This document shows, piece by piece, positions 51,897-59,071 of a DNA stretch of 64,000 nt. Position 1 is the first letter of the stretch. The number at the start of each line of letters is the position of its first letter. Made by a program: the position numbers and the translations under genes. The notes under the pieces were generated by a model, which did no database searches, was not told the origin of the DNA, and saw only the letters and a list, made by a program, of their open reading frames with translations. Source of the DNA: Streptomyces sp. NBC_01716 (GTDB taxonomy: Bacteria > Actinomycetota > Actinomycetes > Streptomycetales > Streptomycetaceae); contig NZ_CP109181.1 of the NCBI RefSeq assembly GCF_036248275.1, positions 6,014,001 to 6,078,000 of the forward strand, written 5' to 3'.

Positions 51897-52838
51897 ATGG
51901 ACGAGCCGCCCGCCCCCGCGCCCACCCTTGTCGTCGTCGCCCACGGCAGCCGCGACCCGCGTGCCCTGCGCACCGTCAGGGCCCTGCTGCGACAGGTCGA
52001 GGAGCTCCGCCCCGGTATCGCCGTCCGGCTCGGGCACATCGAGATCGAGCGGCCGTCCCTCGCCGACACGCTCGCCTCCTTGGGAAGCGGCAGGGCCGTC
52101 CTCGTACCGCTGCTGCTCGGACCCGGCCACCACGTCACGTACGACCTGCCGCGCGCGGCAGCCGCCGCGCCCCGGCTCCGGACCACGATCGCCGCACCGC
52201 TCGGCCCCCACCCGCTGCTGGTCGAGGCATTGCACGCGCGCCTCGTGGAGGCCGGCTGGCGCGACGAACCGCACCGCGCGGACGACTCCGCCGTCGTGCT
52301 CGCCGCCGCCGGATCGCGCGACCCGCGCTCGGCCGTCGCCGCCCGCCGCACGGCGGCGCTGCTGAGCGCGCGGCTCGGCGGGGTGCCGGTCGTCCCCGCG
52401 TACGCGTCGGCCGCCACGCCCACCGTCCCCGACGCGATCAGGGACCTGACGGCGCGTGGGCGGAGCCGTATCGCGCTCGCGTCGTACTTCACCGCCCCCG
52501 GCCACTTCGCCACCCGCGCCGCCGCCCACGCGCCCTGGATCGCCGCCGCCCCGCTCGGCGCCCTCCCTGACCTGGCGCGCCTCCTGCTCCACCGCTACGA
52601 GGAGGCGCGGGCCCATCCAGGGCCTGTCTTTGGGGTCCTGACTCCCGAGCCGGTTACCTTCGGTGCATGGAAGGCATCACCGCACCTCACGACGACAGCG
52701 ACTACGACCCGGCGGACACCGAGCGTTTCTCGGCCGAACCCGACAAGCGCCCCGGCCGCACCGCCTTCCAGCGCGACCGTGCGCGCGTCCTGCACTCCTC
52801 GGCCCTTCGCAGGCTCGCCGGCAAGACCCAGGTCGTGA
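51897..52838 (+). CDS. Sirohydrochlorin chelatase (CbiX-type) with C-terminal run-on
   Basis: 313 aa frame whose first about 240 residues are a two-domain CbiX/SirB chelatase that inserts metal into sirohydrochlorin: LVVVAHGSRDPRALRTVRAL (His11-like ligand), VPLLLGPGHHVTYDLP, then the second half LAAAGSRDPRSAVAARRTAA and ASYFTAPGHFATRAA. After RYEEARAH the frame runs into a dispersed repeat and then 170 nt out of frame over dgt, giving a Thr/Pro/Arg-rich tail of about 75 residues unlike the family. The original stop was probably lost. Siroheme would serve NirB. Confidence 0.82.
   Translation: MDEPPAPAPTLVVVAHGSRDPRALRTVRALLRQVEELRPGIAVRLGHIEIERPSLADTLASLGSGRAVLVPLLLGPGHHVTYDLPRAAAAAPRLRTTIAAPLGPHPLLVEALHARLVEAGWRDEPHRADDSAVVLAAAGSRDPRSAVAARRTAALLSARLGGVPVVPAYASAATPTVPDAIRDLTARGRSRIALASYFTAPGHFATRAAAHAPWIAAAPLGALPDLARLLLHRYEEARAHPGPVFGVLTPEPVTFGAWKASPHLTTTATTTRRTPSVSRPNPTSAPAAPPSSATVRASCTPRPFAGSPARPRS
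52618..52642 (+). repeat. Copy of the AGGGCCTGTCGTT repeat at the chelatase 3' end
   Basis: CAGGGCCTGTCTTTGGGGTC between the conserved chelatase body and dgt. No stop follows in the chelatase frame. The TTGGGG at its end could also serve as the dgt -35. Confidence 0.55.
52655..52660 (+). promoter_or_regulatory. Minus-10 hexamer for dgt
   Basis: TACCTT, 6 nt before ATG 52667; predicts a leaderless dgt mRNA. TTGGGG at 52630-52635 is a possible -35 (19 nt spacer). Confidence 0.4.
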
Positions 52839-54046
52839 CGCCCGGCTCACAGAGCCAGGAGTGGGACGCCAGCCCGCGCACCCGGCTGACCCACTCCCTG
52901 GAGTGCGCCCAGGTCGGCCGCGAACTCGGCGCCGCGCTCGGCTGCGACCCGGACCTCGTGGAGACGGCGTGTCTCTCGCACGACATGGGCCATCCGCCGT
53001 TCGGCCACAACGGTGAACAGGTGCTCAACGACTTCGCCAAGGACTGCGGCGGCTTCGAGGGCAACGCCCAGTCGCTGCGGCTGCTCACCCGCATCGAGCC
53101 GAAGCGTTTCGTGCGCGCCGACTCCGTGTCCGCGGCGATCACCCCGGGGCTCACCGCGCCGCGCGCCGAGGCGGCCGTCGAGGCGGCGGCCGAGGCCGAC
53201 GGCGGCGCCCGTCTCGTCAGCGTCGGCCTCAACCTCACCCGCGCGGTCCTCGACGCCGCGACGAAGTACCCCTGGCCGCAGGGCGCCCACCCCACCGACC
53301 CCGGCTCGGTGAAGTTCGGTGTGTACGAGGACGACCTGCCGGTCTTCGAATGGGCCAGACGCGGCGCCCCGCCGAACCGCACCTGCTTCGAGGCACAGGT
53401 GATGGACTGGTCCGACGACGTCGCCTACTCGGTGCACGACTTCGAGGACGGCCTGCACGCCGACCATGTGGACCCGAGGATGCTGCTCTCCGAGCCCGAG
53501 CGCGAGGAGATCTGGGCGGTCGCGATCGGCCGCTACGTACCCGGCGGCACCGACCCTCGGCAGCTGGCCGACGCACTGGACCGGCTCATGGTCCAGGAGT
53601 GGTGGCCGCACGGCTACGACGGAACGGCCGTCGCCCAGGCCAGGCTCAAGGACGCCACCAGCCAGCTCATCGGCCGGTTCTGTCTCGCGGCCGAGAGCGC
53701 CACCCGGGCGGAGTACGGCACCGGGCCGCTCACCCGCTACGGTGCCTCGCTGGTCGTCCCGCGCGAGGCGCGCGACGAGTGCGCCGTACTGAAAGCCGTC
53801 GCCCACCGCTATGTGATGCAGCGCGCCGACCAGGAATCGCTCCGCGCGGACCAGCGCGTCGTCCTCGCCGAACTCGCCCGGACGCTGACGGCAAGTGCGC
53901 CCGACGGTCTCGACCCGCAGTTCCGCGCGCTCTTCGACGCGGCGCCCGACGACCGCGCCCGCAAGCGGGTGATCGTCGACCAGATCGCCTCTCTCACGGA
54001 TGCGGCGGCGCGCACCCTCCACACGGCGCTCACCGGACGCACCTGA
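52667..54046 (+). CDS. dgt: Deoxyguanosinetriphosphate triphosphohydrolase-like protein
   Basis: 459 aa HD-domain dNTPase that hydrolyses dGTP (or other dNTPs) to deoxynucleoside and triphosphate. RVLHSSALRRLAGKTQV is followed by RTRLTHSLECAQVGREL and ETACLSHDMGHPPFGHNGE, giving the HD metal ligands. VMDWSDDVAYSVHDFEDG near residue 245 holds the last Asp. Its 5' end is overlapped by 172 nt of the run-on chelatase frame. ATG is 6 nt after TACCTT. Two genes upstream of dnaG, as often in actinobacteria. Confidence 0.92.
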   Translation: MEGITAPHDDSDYDPADTERFSAEPDKRPGRTAFQRDRARVLHSSALRRLAGKTQVVTPGSQSQEWDASPRTRLTHSLECAQVGRELGAALGCDPDLVETACLSHDMGHPPFGHNGEQVLNDFAKDCGGFEGNAQSLRLLTRIEPKRFVRADSVSAAITPGLTAPRAEAAVEAAAEADGGARLVSVGLNLTRAVLDAATKYPWPQGAHPTDPGSVKFGVYEDDLPVFEWARRGAPPNRTCFEAQVMDWSDDVAYSVHDFEDGLHADHVDPRMLLSEPEREEIWAVAIGRYVPGGTDPRQLADALDRLMVQEWWPHGYDGTAVAQARLKDATSQLIGRFCLAAESATRAEYGTGPLTRYGASLVVPREARDECAVLKAVAHRYVMQRADQESLRADQRVVLAELARTLTASAPDGLDPQFRALFDAAPDDRARKRVIVDQIASLTDAAARTLHTALTGRT

Positions 54047-54271
54047 GGGACCCGTCCGATCGCGGTGGTTCGCGACATGGGCGCCCCGCGTCCCGCACCC
54101 GTCATTTTCAGCCAATGGCCGAAGTGTGCCGAGCCGCCACGCACTGGGATGACGCGTGTAGCAAGGTAGCCACATCAAGCCGGAACCATGCCCGTGGAGC
54201 CTCCCCTCTTTCGCCATCACGCTCCGTGCGGGACGCTCACAGATGGCGGCAGCGTAACGAGGAGGCATCAA
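54047..54271 (+). other. Gap between dgt and the FAD oxidoreductase
   Basis: 225 bp without a supported gene. It contains TGTAGCAAGGTAGCC near 54155, which could hold a -10, and the GGAGG ribosome binding site at 54260-54264. An in-frame ATG at 54188 exists but lacks a ribosome binding site. Confidence 0.35.
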
Positions 54272-55570
54272 GTGGTCGACGCACATCGGACTTTCGTCAT
54301 CGTCGGCGGTGGGCTGGCCGGGGCGAAGGCCGCGGAAACCCTCCGTTCCGAAGGATTCACCGGCCGAGTGATCATCATCGGGGACGAGGGAGACCACCCC
54401 TACGAACGCCCCCCGCTGTCGAAGGGCTTCCTGACCGGCAAGGAGGAGCGCGACAGCGTCTTCGTCCACGAACCCGCCTGGTACGCCCGGCACCGCGTGG
54501 AGCTCCACCTCGGCCAGACAGTGACCGAGATCGACCGTGACACCCGCTGCGTCCACCTCGGCGACGGCACCTCCGTGCGCTACGACAAGCTGCTCCTCAC
54601 CACCGGCTCCGAACCCCGCCGCCTCGACATTCCCGGCACCGGCCTCGCGGGCGTCCACCATCTGCGCCGGCTCGCGCACGCCGACCGGCTGCGCCAGGTC
54701 CTCACCACCCTCGGCCGCGACAACGGCCATCTGGTCATCGCCGGCGCCGGCTGGATCGGTCTGGAGGTCGCCTCCGCCGCCCGCGGGTACGGCACCGAGG
54801 TCACCGTCGTCGAGCCGCACCCCACGCCGCTGCACCAGGTCATCGGCCCGGAGATCGGACAGCTCTTCACCGAACTGCACAGCGAGCACGGCGTACGGTT
54901 CCACTTCGGCGCCCGGCTCACCGAGATCGTCGGCCAGGACGGCATGGTCCTCTCCGTCCGTACGCACGACGGCGAGGAGCACATGGCGCACGCCGTGCTC
55001 GCCGCGATCGGCGCCGCGCCCCGTACGGGTCTCGCCGAGGCGGCCGGTCTCGACCTCGTGGGCCGCGAGCACGGCGGCGGCATCGCCGTCGACCTGGGCC
55101 TGCGCACCTCCGACCCGGACATCTACGCCGCGGGCGACGTGGCCTCCTTCCCGTTCTCGCTGCCCGGCACCGAGCTGCCGACCGACAGGCTGCGTGTCGA
55201 ACACTGGGCCAACGCGCTCAACGGCGGCCCGGCCGCGGCCCGCTCGATGCTCGGCCGGGACGAGACGTACGACCGGCTGCCGTACTTCTTCTCCGACCAG
55301 TACGACCTGGGCCTGGAGTACTCGGGCTGGGCGCCGCCCGGCAGTTACGACCAGGTGGTGGTGCGCGGCGACGCGGGAAAGCGGGAGTTCATCGCCTTCT
55401 GGCTCAAGGACCGCCGGGTGCTCGCGGGGATGAACGTCAACGTGTGGGACGTCACCGGCGACATCCAGCGGATCATCCGCTCCGGTGCCCGGCAGGATCC
55501 CGACGCCCTCGCAGACCCGGCGGTGCCGCTGGAAAGCTTCGCGGCTGAGCCGCCGGCGGACCGGGCGTAA
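54272..55570 (+). CDS. FAD-dependent ferredoxin-reductase-like oxidoreductase
   Basis: 432 aa flavoprotein of the pyridine-nucleotide-disulfide/ferredoxin reductase group. TFVIVGGGLAGAKAAETLRS binds FAD and HPYERPPLSKGFLTG follows near residue 45. LVIAGAGWIGLEVASAARG is the NAD(P)H site near residue 155. The IYAAGDVASFPF motif and the C-terminal Reductase_C domain (YFFSDQYDLGLEYSGWAPPG) fit reductases feeding oxygenases or P450s; the partner is unknown. GTG 54272 has GGAGG 7 nt upstream. Confidence 0.87.
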   Translation: MVDAHRTFVIVGGGLAGAKAAETLRSEGFTGRVIIIGDEGDHPYERPPLSKGFLTGKEERDSVFVHEPAWYARHRVELHLGQTVTEIDRDTRCVHLGDGTSVRYDKLLLTTGSEPRRLDIPGTGLAGVHHLRRLAHADRLRQVLTTLGRDNGHLVIAGAGWIGLEVASAARGYGTEVTVVEPHPTPLHQVIGPEIGQLFTELHSEHGVRFHFGARLTEIVGQDGMVLSVRTHDGEEHMAHAVLAAIGAAPRTGLAEAAGLDLVGREHGGGIAVDLGLRTSDPDIYAAGDVASFPFSLPGTELPTDRLRVEHWANALNGGPAAARSMLGRDETYDRLPYFFSDQYDLGLEYSGWAPPGSYDQVVVRGDAGKREFIAFWLKDRRVLAGMNVNVWDVTGDIQRIIRSGARQDPDALADPAVPLESFAAEPPADRA

Positions 55571-55574
55571 AGGA

Positions 55575-55597
55575 CTGTCGGTGCGTCCCCGTAGAAT
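55575..55597 (+). promoter_or_regulatory. PafBC/RecA-NDp-type promoter of dnaG
   Basis: CTGTCGGTG (55575-55583), exactly 8 nt, TAGAAT (55592-55597). One mismatch to TTGTCRGTG-N8-TANNNT. The -10 ends 6 nt before the dnaG GTG, so the mRNA would be leaderless. Confidence 0.6.
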
Positions 55598-55603
55598 TCT
55601 CAT

Positions 55604-57523
55604 GTGGCAGGCAGGATCAATGACGACGACGTGAAGGTGGTTCGGGACGCGGTCCCGATCGACACCGTCGTGTCCGAGTATCTGCAACTGCGCCCGGCCG
55701 GCGGAGGCAATCTCAAAGGTCTCTGCCCCTTCCACGACGAGAAGTCCCCGTCCTTCCAGGTCAGTCCGAGCAAGGGTCTCTTCCACTGCTTCGGCTGCCA
55801 GGAGGGCGGGGACACCATCGCCTTCGTGATGAAGATCGACCATCTCTCCTTCTCCGAGACGGTCGAGCGCCTCGCCGGCAAGGCGGGCATCACGCTGCGG
55901 TACGAGGAGGGTGGGTACAACCCCACCCACCAGCGGGGCGAGCGCATCAGGCTGGTGGAGGCGCACAAGGCGGCCGCCGGGTTCTACGTGGAACAGCTCG
56001 CCGGTGAAGAGGCCGCGATCGGCCGGAAGTTCCTTGCCGAGCGGGGCTTCGACCAGGCGGCGGCCGAGCATTTCGGGATCGGCTACAGCCCGGTCGGCTG
56101 GGACCATCTGACCCGTTTCCTGCGCGGCAAGGGCTTCACCGACAAGGAACTGCTGCTCGCCGGGCTCTCACAGGACGGCCGCCGGGGTCCGATCGACCGG
56201 TTCCGGGGCCGGCTGATGTGGCCGATCCGCGACATCTCGGGCGAGGTCGTCGGCTTTGGCGCGCGCAAGCTGCGCGACGACGACAACGGGCCGAAGTATC
56301 TGAACACCCCCGACACCGCGATCTACAAGAAATCGCAGGTGCTGTACGGGGTGGACCTGGCCAAGAAGGACATCGCCAAGGCCAGCCGGGCGGTGGTGGT
56401 CGAGGGCTACACGGACGTGATGGCCTGCCATCTGGCGGGGATCACCACCGCCATCGCCACCTGCGGCACGGCCTTCGGCACCGACCACATCAAGATCCTG
56501 CGCCGGCTGCTGATGGACAACGGCAGCGCGCGGGTGATCTTCACCTTCGACGGTGACGCGGCGGGCCAGAAGGCCGCGCTGCGTGCCTTCGAGGACGACC
56601 AGAAGTTCGCCGCCGAGACGTACATCGCGATCGCGCCCGACGGCATGGACCCGTGCGAACTGCGCCTCAGCAAGGGCGACGCGGCGGTCCAGGACCTGGT
56701 GGAACCGCGCACGCCGCTCTTCGAGTTCGCGATCCGCCAGATCGTGGCGCGGTACGACCTGGAGACCCCGGCGGGCCGCGCGTCCGCGCTGGACGAGGCG
56801 GGCCCGATCGTGGCCCGGATCAAGAACGGCGCGTCGCAGCACGAGGTCGCCGTCCAGCTCGCCGGGATCCTCGGCATCCTCGACACCCAGTTCGTGGTCA
56901 AGCGCGTGGCGCAGATGGCCCGTTGGGCGCGGGACCGGGGCGGACGCGGTCCGGCGGGACCGGCGTCCGACCGTGGCGGTCGCGGCGGTCCGCCTTCCGC
57001 GTACGACTCCGGCCGGCCCCCGGCCGCCTCCGGGCCCGCGCTCAACCTCCGCAGCCCCGCCCACCGCACCGAGCGCGAGCTGCTCAAACTCGCCCTCCAG
57101 CGCCCCGAGTTGGTCTCCCCGGCCTTCGACGCGTACGGCGTGGACGAGTTCACCGCCCCGCCGTACGCGGCGGTCCGCCGGGCGGTCGAGGACGCGGGCG
57201 GCGCCGAGCAGGGCATCGAATCGGCGCCGGAGTATCTGGCCAGGGTCCGCGAGGCCGCGCCGAACGACGCGGTGCGCGCCCTGGTCACGGAGCTGGCGGT
57301 GGAGGTCTTCCACGGCAAGTCGATCGACGAGGCGTACGCGGGGGAGCAGCTCGTACGGGTCCGGCTGCGCGCTGTCGACCTCCGCATCCACGATGTGACG
57401 GGCAGCCTGGCCCGCCTGGGCACCGGCGCGGACGCCGAGCGCCACCAAGCGGTGCAGAACGAGCTGTGGGTGCTCCAGCAGTACCGCCAGTCGCTGCGCA
57501 ACAGCGGCGCGGCTGCGCTCTGA
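55604..57523 (+). CDS. dnaG: DNA primase
   Basis: 639 aa primase that makes RNA primers at replication forks. The N-terminal zinc domain has Cys41, His44, Cys62 and Cys65 (CPFHDEKSPS ... CFGC). The catalytic core includes GFGARKLRDDDNGPKYLNTP and the TOPRIM acidic motifs VVVEGYTDVMACHLAG and IFTFDGDAAGQKAALRAF. A Gly/Arg/Pro-rich linker (about 440-475) leads to the helicase-binding C-terminus. GTG 55604 is the only start compatible with the -10 directly upstream. Confidence 0.95.
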   Translation: MAGRINDDDVKVVRDAVPIDTVVSEYLQLRPAGGGNLKGLCPFHDEKSPSFQVSPSKGLFHCFGCQEGGDTIAFVMKIDHLSFSETVERLAGKAGITLRYEEGGYNPTHQRGERIRLVEAHKAAAGFYVEQLAGEEAAIGRKFLAERGFDQAAAEHFGIGYSPVGWDHLTRFLRGKGFTDKELLLAGLSQDGRRGPIDRFRGRLMWPIRDISGEVVGFGARKLRDDDNGPKYLNTPDTAIYKKSQVLYGVDLAKKDIAKASRAVVVEGYTDVMACHLAGITTAIATCGTAFGTDHIKILRRLLMDNGSARVIFTFDGDAAGQKAALRAFEDDQKFAAETYIAIAPDGMDPCELRLSKGDAAVQDLVEPRTPLFEFAIRQIVARYDLETPAGRASALDEAGPIVARIKNGASQHEVAVQLAGILGILDTQFVVKRVAQMARWARDRGGRGPAGPASDRGGRGGPPSAYDSGRPPAASGPALNLRSPAHRTERELLKLALQRPELVSPAFDAYGVDEFTAPPYAAVRRAVEDAGGAEQGIESAPEYLARVREAAPNDAVRALVTELAVEVFHGKSIDEAYAGEQLVRVRLRAVDLRIHDVTGSLARLGTGADAERHQAVQNELWVLQQYRQSLRNSGAAAL

Positions 57524-57698
57524 CTTCCGCGTTTCAAACATCCTTCGGTAACTGCCCGGTTACGCACGGGACTCAGAAAGTCCCCGCACACCTCTCGTGG
57601 CGGCCATGTGCCTTGAGCCACACTGGGCAGCGGTGCCTGTGTTCTCGGAGCTGCCGCACGCCCCCGATCCGGCAGCGATCACCCTGGAGGCCGCCCCC

Positions 57699-58799
57699 GT
57701 GCAGACCCAGACCCTGACCGAGGCCGACCTGGTGTCGGCGGTTCCGTCGCAGAGCCGCGCCGCGCACCACCCCGAGGCAACACCGGAGTCGGCCCCCGAG
57801 GCGGTTCCGGAGACCGTCACGGAGGACCCGGTGGACATCCCCGAGATCCCCGAACGTGTCGGTCCGCGTGGCAAGGCGGACAACGGCGGGCCCTCGTCCG
57901 ACCTCTTCCGGCAGTATCTGCGGGAGATCGGGCGGATCAGACTGCTCACCGCCGTCGAGGAGGTGGACCTCGCGCGCCGCGTCGAGGCCGGTCTCTTCGC
58001 CGAGGAGAAGCTCGGCTCCACGCCCGACCTGGACTCCCAGCTCGCCGTCGACCTCGACCGGCTCGTCGTGCGCGGCCGGATGGCCAAACGCCGGCTCATC
58101 GAGGCGAATCTGCGGCTCGTCGTGTCCGTCGCCAAACGCTACGTCGGCCGTGGGCTGACCATGCTCGACCTCGTCCAGGAGGGGAACCTCGGCCTGATCC
58201 GGGCCGTGGAGAAGTTCGACTACGCGCGCGGCTACAAGTTCTCGACGTACGCGACGTGGTGGATCCGCCAGGCCATGTCCCGCGCGCTGGCCGACCAGGC
58301 CCGTACGATCCGGGTCCCCGTCCATGTGGTCGAGCTGATCAACCGCGTCGTCCGCGTCCAGCGCCGGATGCTCCAGGAACGCGGATACGAGCCGACCCAC
58401 GCAGAGGTCGCGGGACAGCTGGAGCTGACCGCCGAGCGGGTCGGCGAGGTCCTGCGGCTCGCCCAGGAACCCGTCTCGCTGCACGCGCCGGTGGGGGAGG
58501 AGGACGACGTCGCCTTCGGTGACCTGATCGAGGACGGCGACGCGGCCTCACCCGTGGAGTCGGCGGCGTTCCTGCTGCTCCGCGAGCATCTGGAGGCGGT
58601 CCTGTCCACGCTCGGCGAGCGCGAACGCAAGGTGGTCCAGCTCCGTTACGGCCTCGCGGACGGCCGCCCGCGCACACTGGAGGAGATAGGCCGGATCTTC
58701 GGGGTCACGCGCGAGCGGATCCGGCAGATCGAGTCCAAGACCCTGAGCAAACTCCGCGACCACGCGTTCGCGGACCAGCTGCGCGGCTACTTGGACTGA
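57699..58799 (+). CDS. hrdA: RNA polymerase sigma-70 factor, group 2 (HrdA-type)
   Basis: 366 aa sigma factor lacking the long acidic region 1.1 of HrdB. Region 1.2 is DLFRQYLREIGRIRLLTAVE, region 2 has NLRLVVSVAKRYVGRGLTML, then GLIRAVEKFDYARGYKFSTY and ATWWIRQAMSRALADQARTI. Region 4.2 is TLEEIGRIFGVTRERIRQIE. GTG 57699 is chosen because GGAGG is 8 nt upstream; an in-frame GTG at 57597 lacks one. The family is certain. The HrdA name rests on its place beside dnaG, as I recall for S. coelicolor, not on a comparison. Confidence 0.85.
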   Translation: MQTQTLTEADLVSAVPSQSRAAHHPEATPESAPEAVPETVTEDPVDIPEIPERVGPRGKADNGGPSSDLFRQYLREIGRIRLLTAVEEVDLARRVEAGLFAEEKLGSTPDLDSQLAVDLDRLVVRGRMAKRRLIEANLRLVVSVAKRYVGRGLTMLDLVQEGNLGLIRAVEKFDYARGYKFSTYATWWIRQAMSRALADQARTIRVPVHVVELINRVVRVQRRMLQERGYEPTHAEVAGQLELTAERVGEVLRLAQEPVSLHAPVGEEDDVAFGDLIEDGDAASPVESAAFLLLREHLEAVLSTLGERERKVVQLRYGLADGRPRTLEEIGRIFGVTRERIRQIESKTLSKLRDHAFADQLRGYLD

Positions 58800-58889
58800 G
58801 GACCTAGCCGGACGGGCCGGTGCATACGACCCATCCGGCGACCACGCCCTAGGTCCGGGCCCGCGAAGATCCACCGGACAGGACCTAGG
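58799..58889. repeat. Cluster of CTAG-bounded palindromes after the sigma gene
   Basis: GGACCTAG, CCTAGGTCC and GGACCTAG recur within 90 bp. CCTAGGTCC near 58846 pairs with GGACCTAGG near 58881, forming a hairpin that shares TCCACCGGACAGGACCT with the palindrome after era. Probably remains of small mobile elements, now usable as terminator. Confidence 0.55.
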
Positions 58890-59071
58890 GCGTGTTTGAG
58901 AAGTCCCGTCTGGCCCACGACGCCTGGCACGCACGCTCGCCGCGTTGTCGGAGTCATCCAAGTACGTCCGGTCCATCTACGGGGCTGATCCTCCGCCTTG
59001 CGATCGCACGCACCAGACGCCGTGGGCCCCGCCCAGTGGGCGGACGACGCTACTTCTCAAACACGCCCTAG
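58885..59071. mobile_element. 187 bp MITE-like element
   Basis: Terminal inverted repeats of 20 bp: CTAGGGCGTGTTTGAGAAGT at the left, and its exact reverse complement ending ...CACGCCCTAG at the right. Subterminal sequences (GGCCCACGACGCCTGG left, CCAGACGCCGTGGGCC right) extend the symmetry imperfectly, so the whole unit folds into a long hairpin. There is no room for a transposase. CTAG at both ends may be the target duplication. The right-end CTA (59068-59070) is read as the TAG stop of the adjacent ABC exporter gene. Confidence 0.8.

Noticed and set aside
57597..57698. Longer N-terminus for the sigma factor from GTG 57597 or ATG 57606
   Set aside because: No ribosome binding site there, whereas GTG 57699 has GGAGG with ideal spacing.
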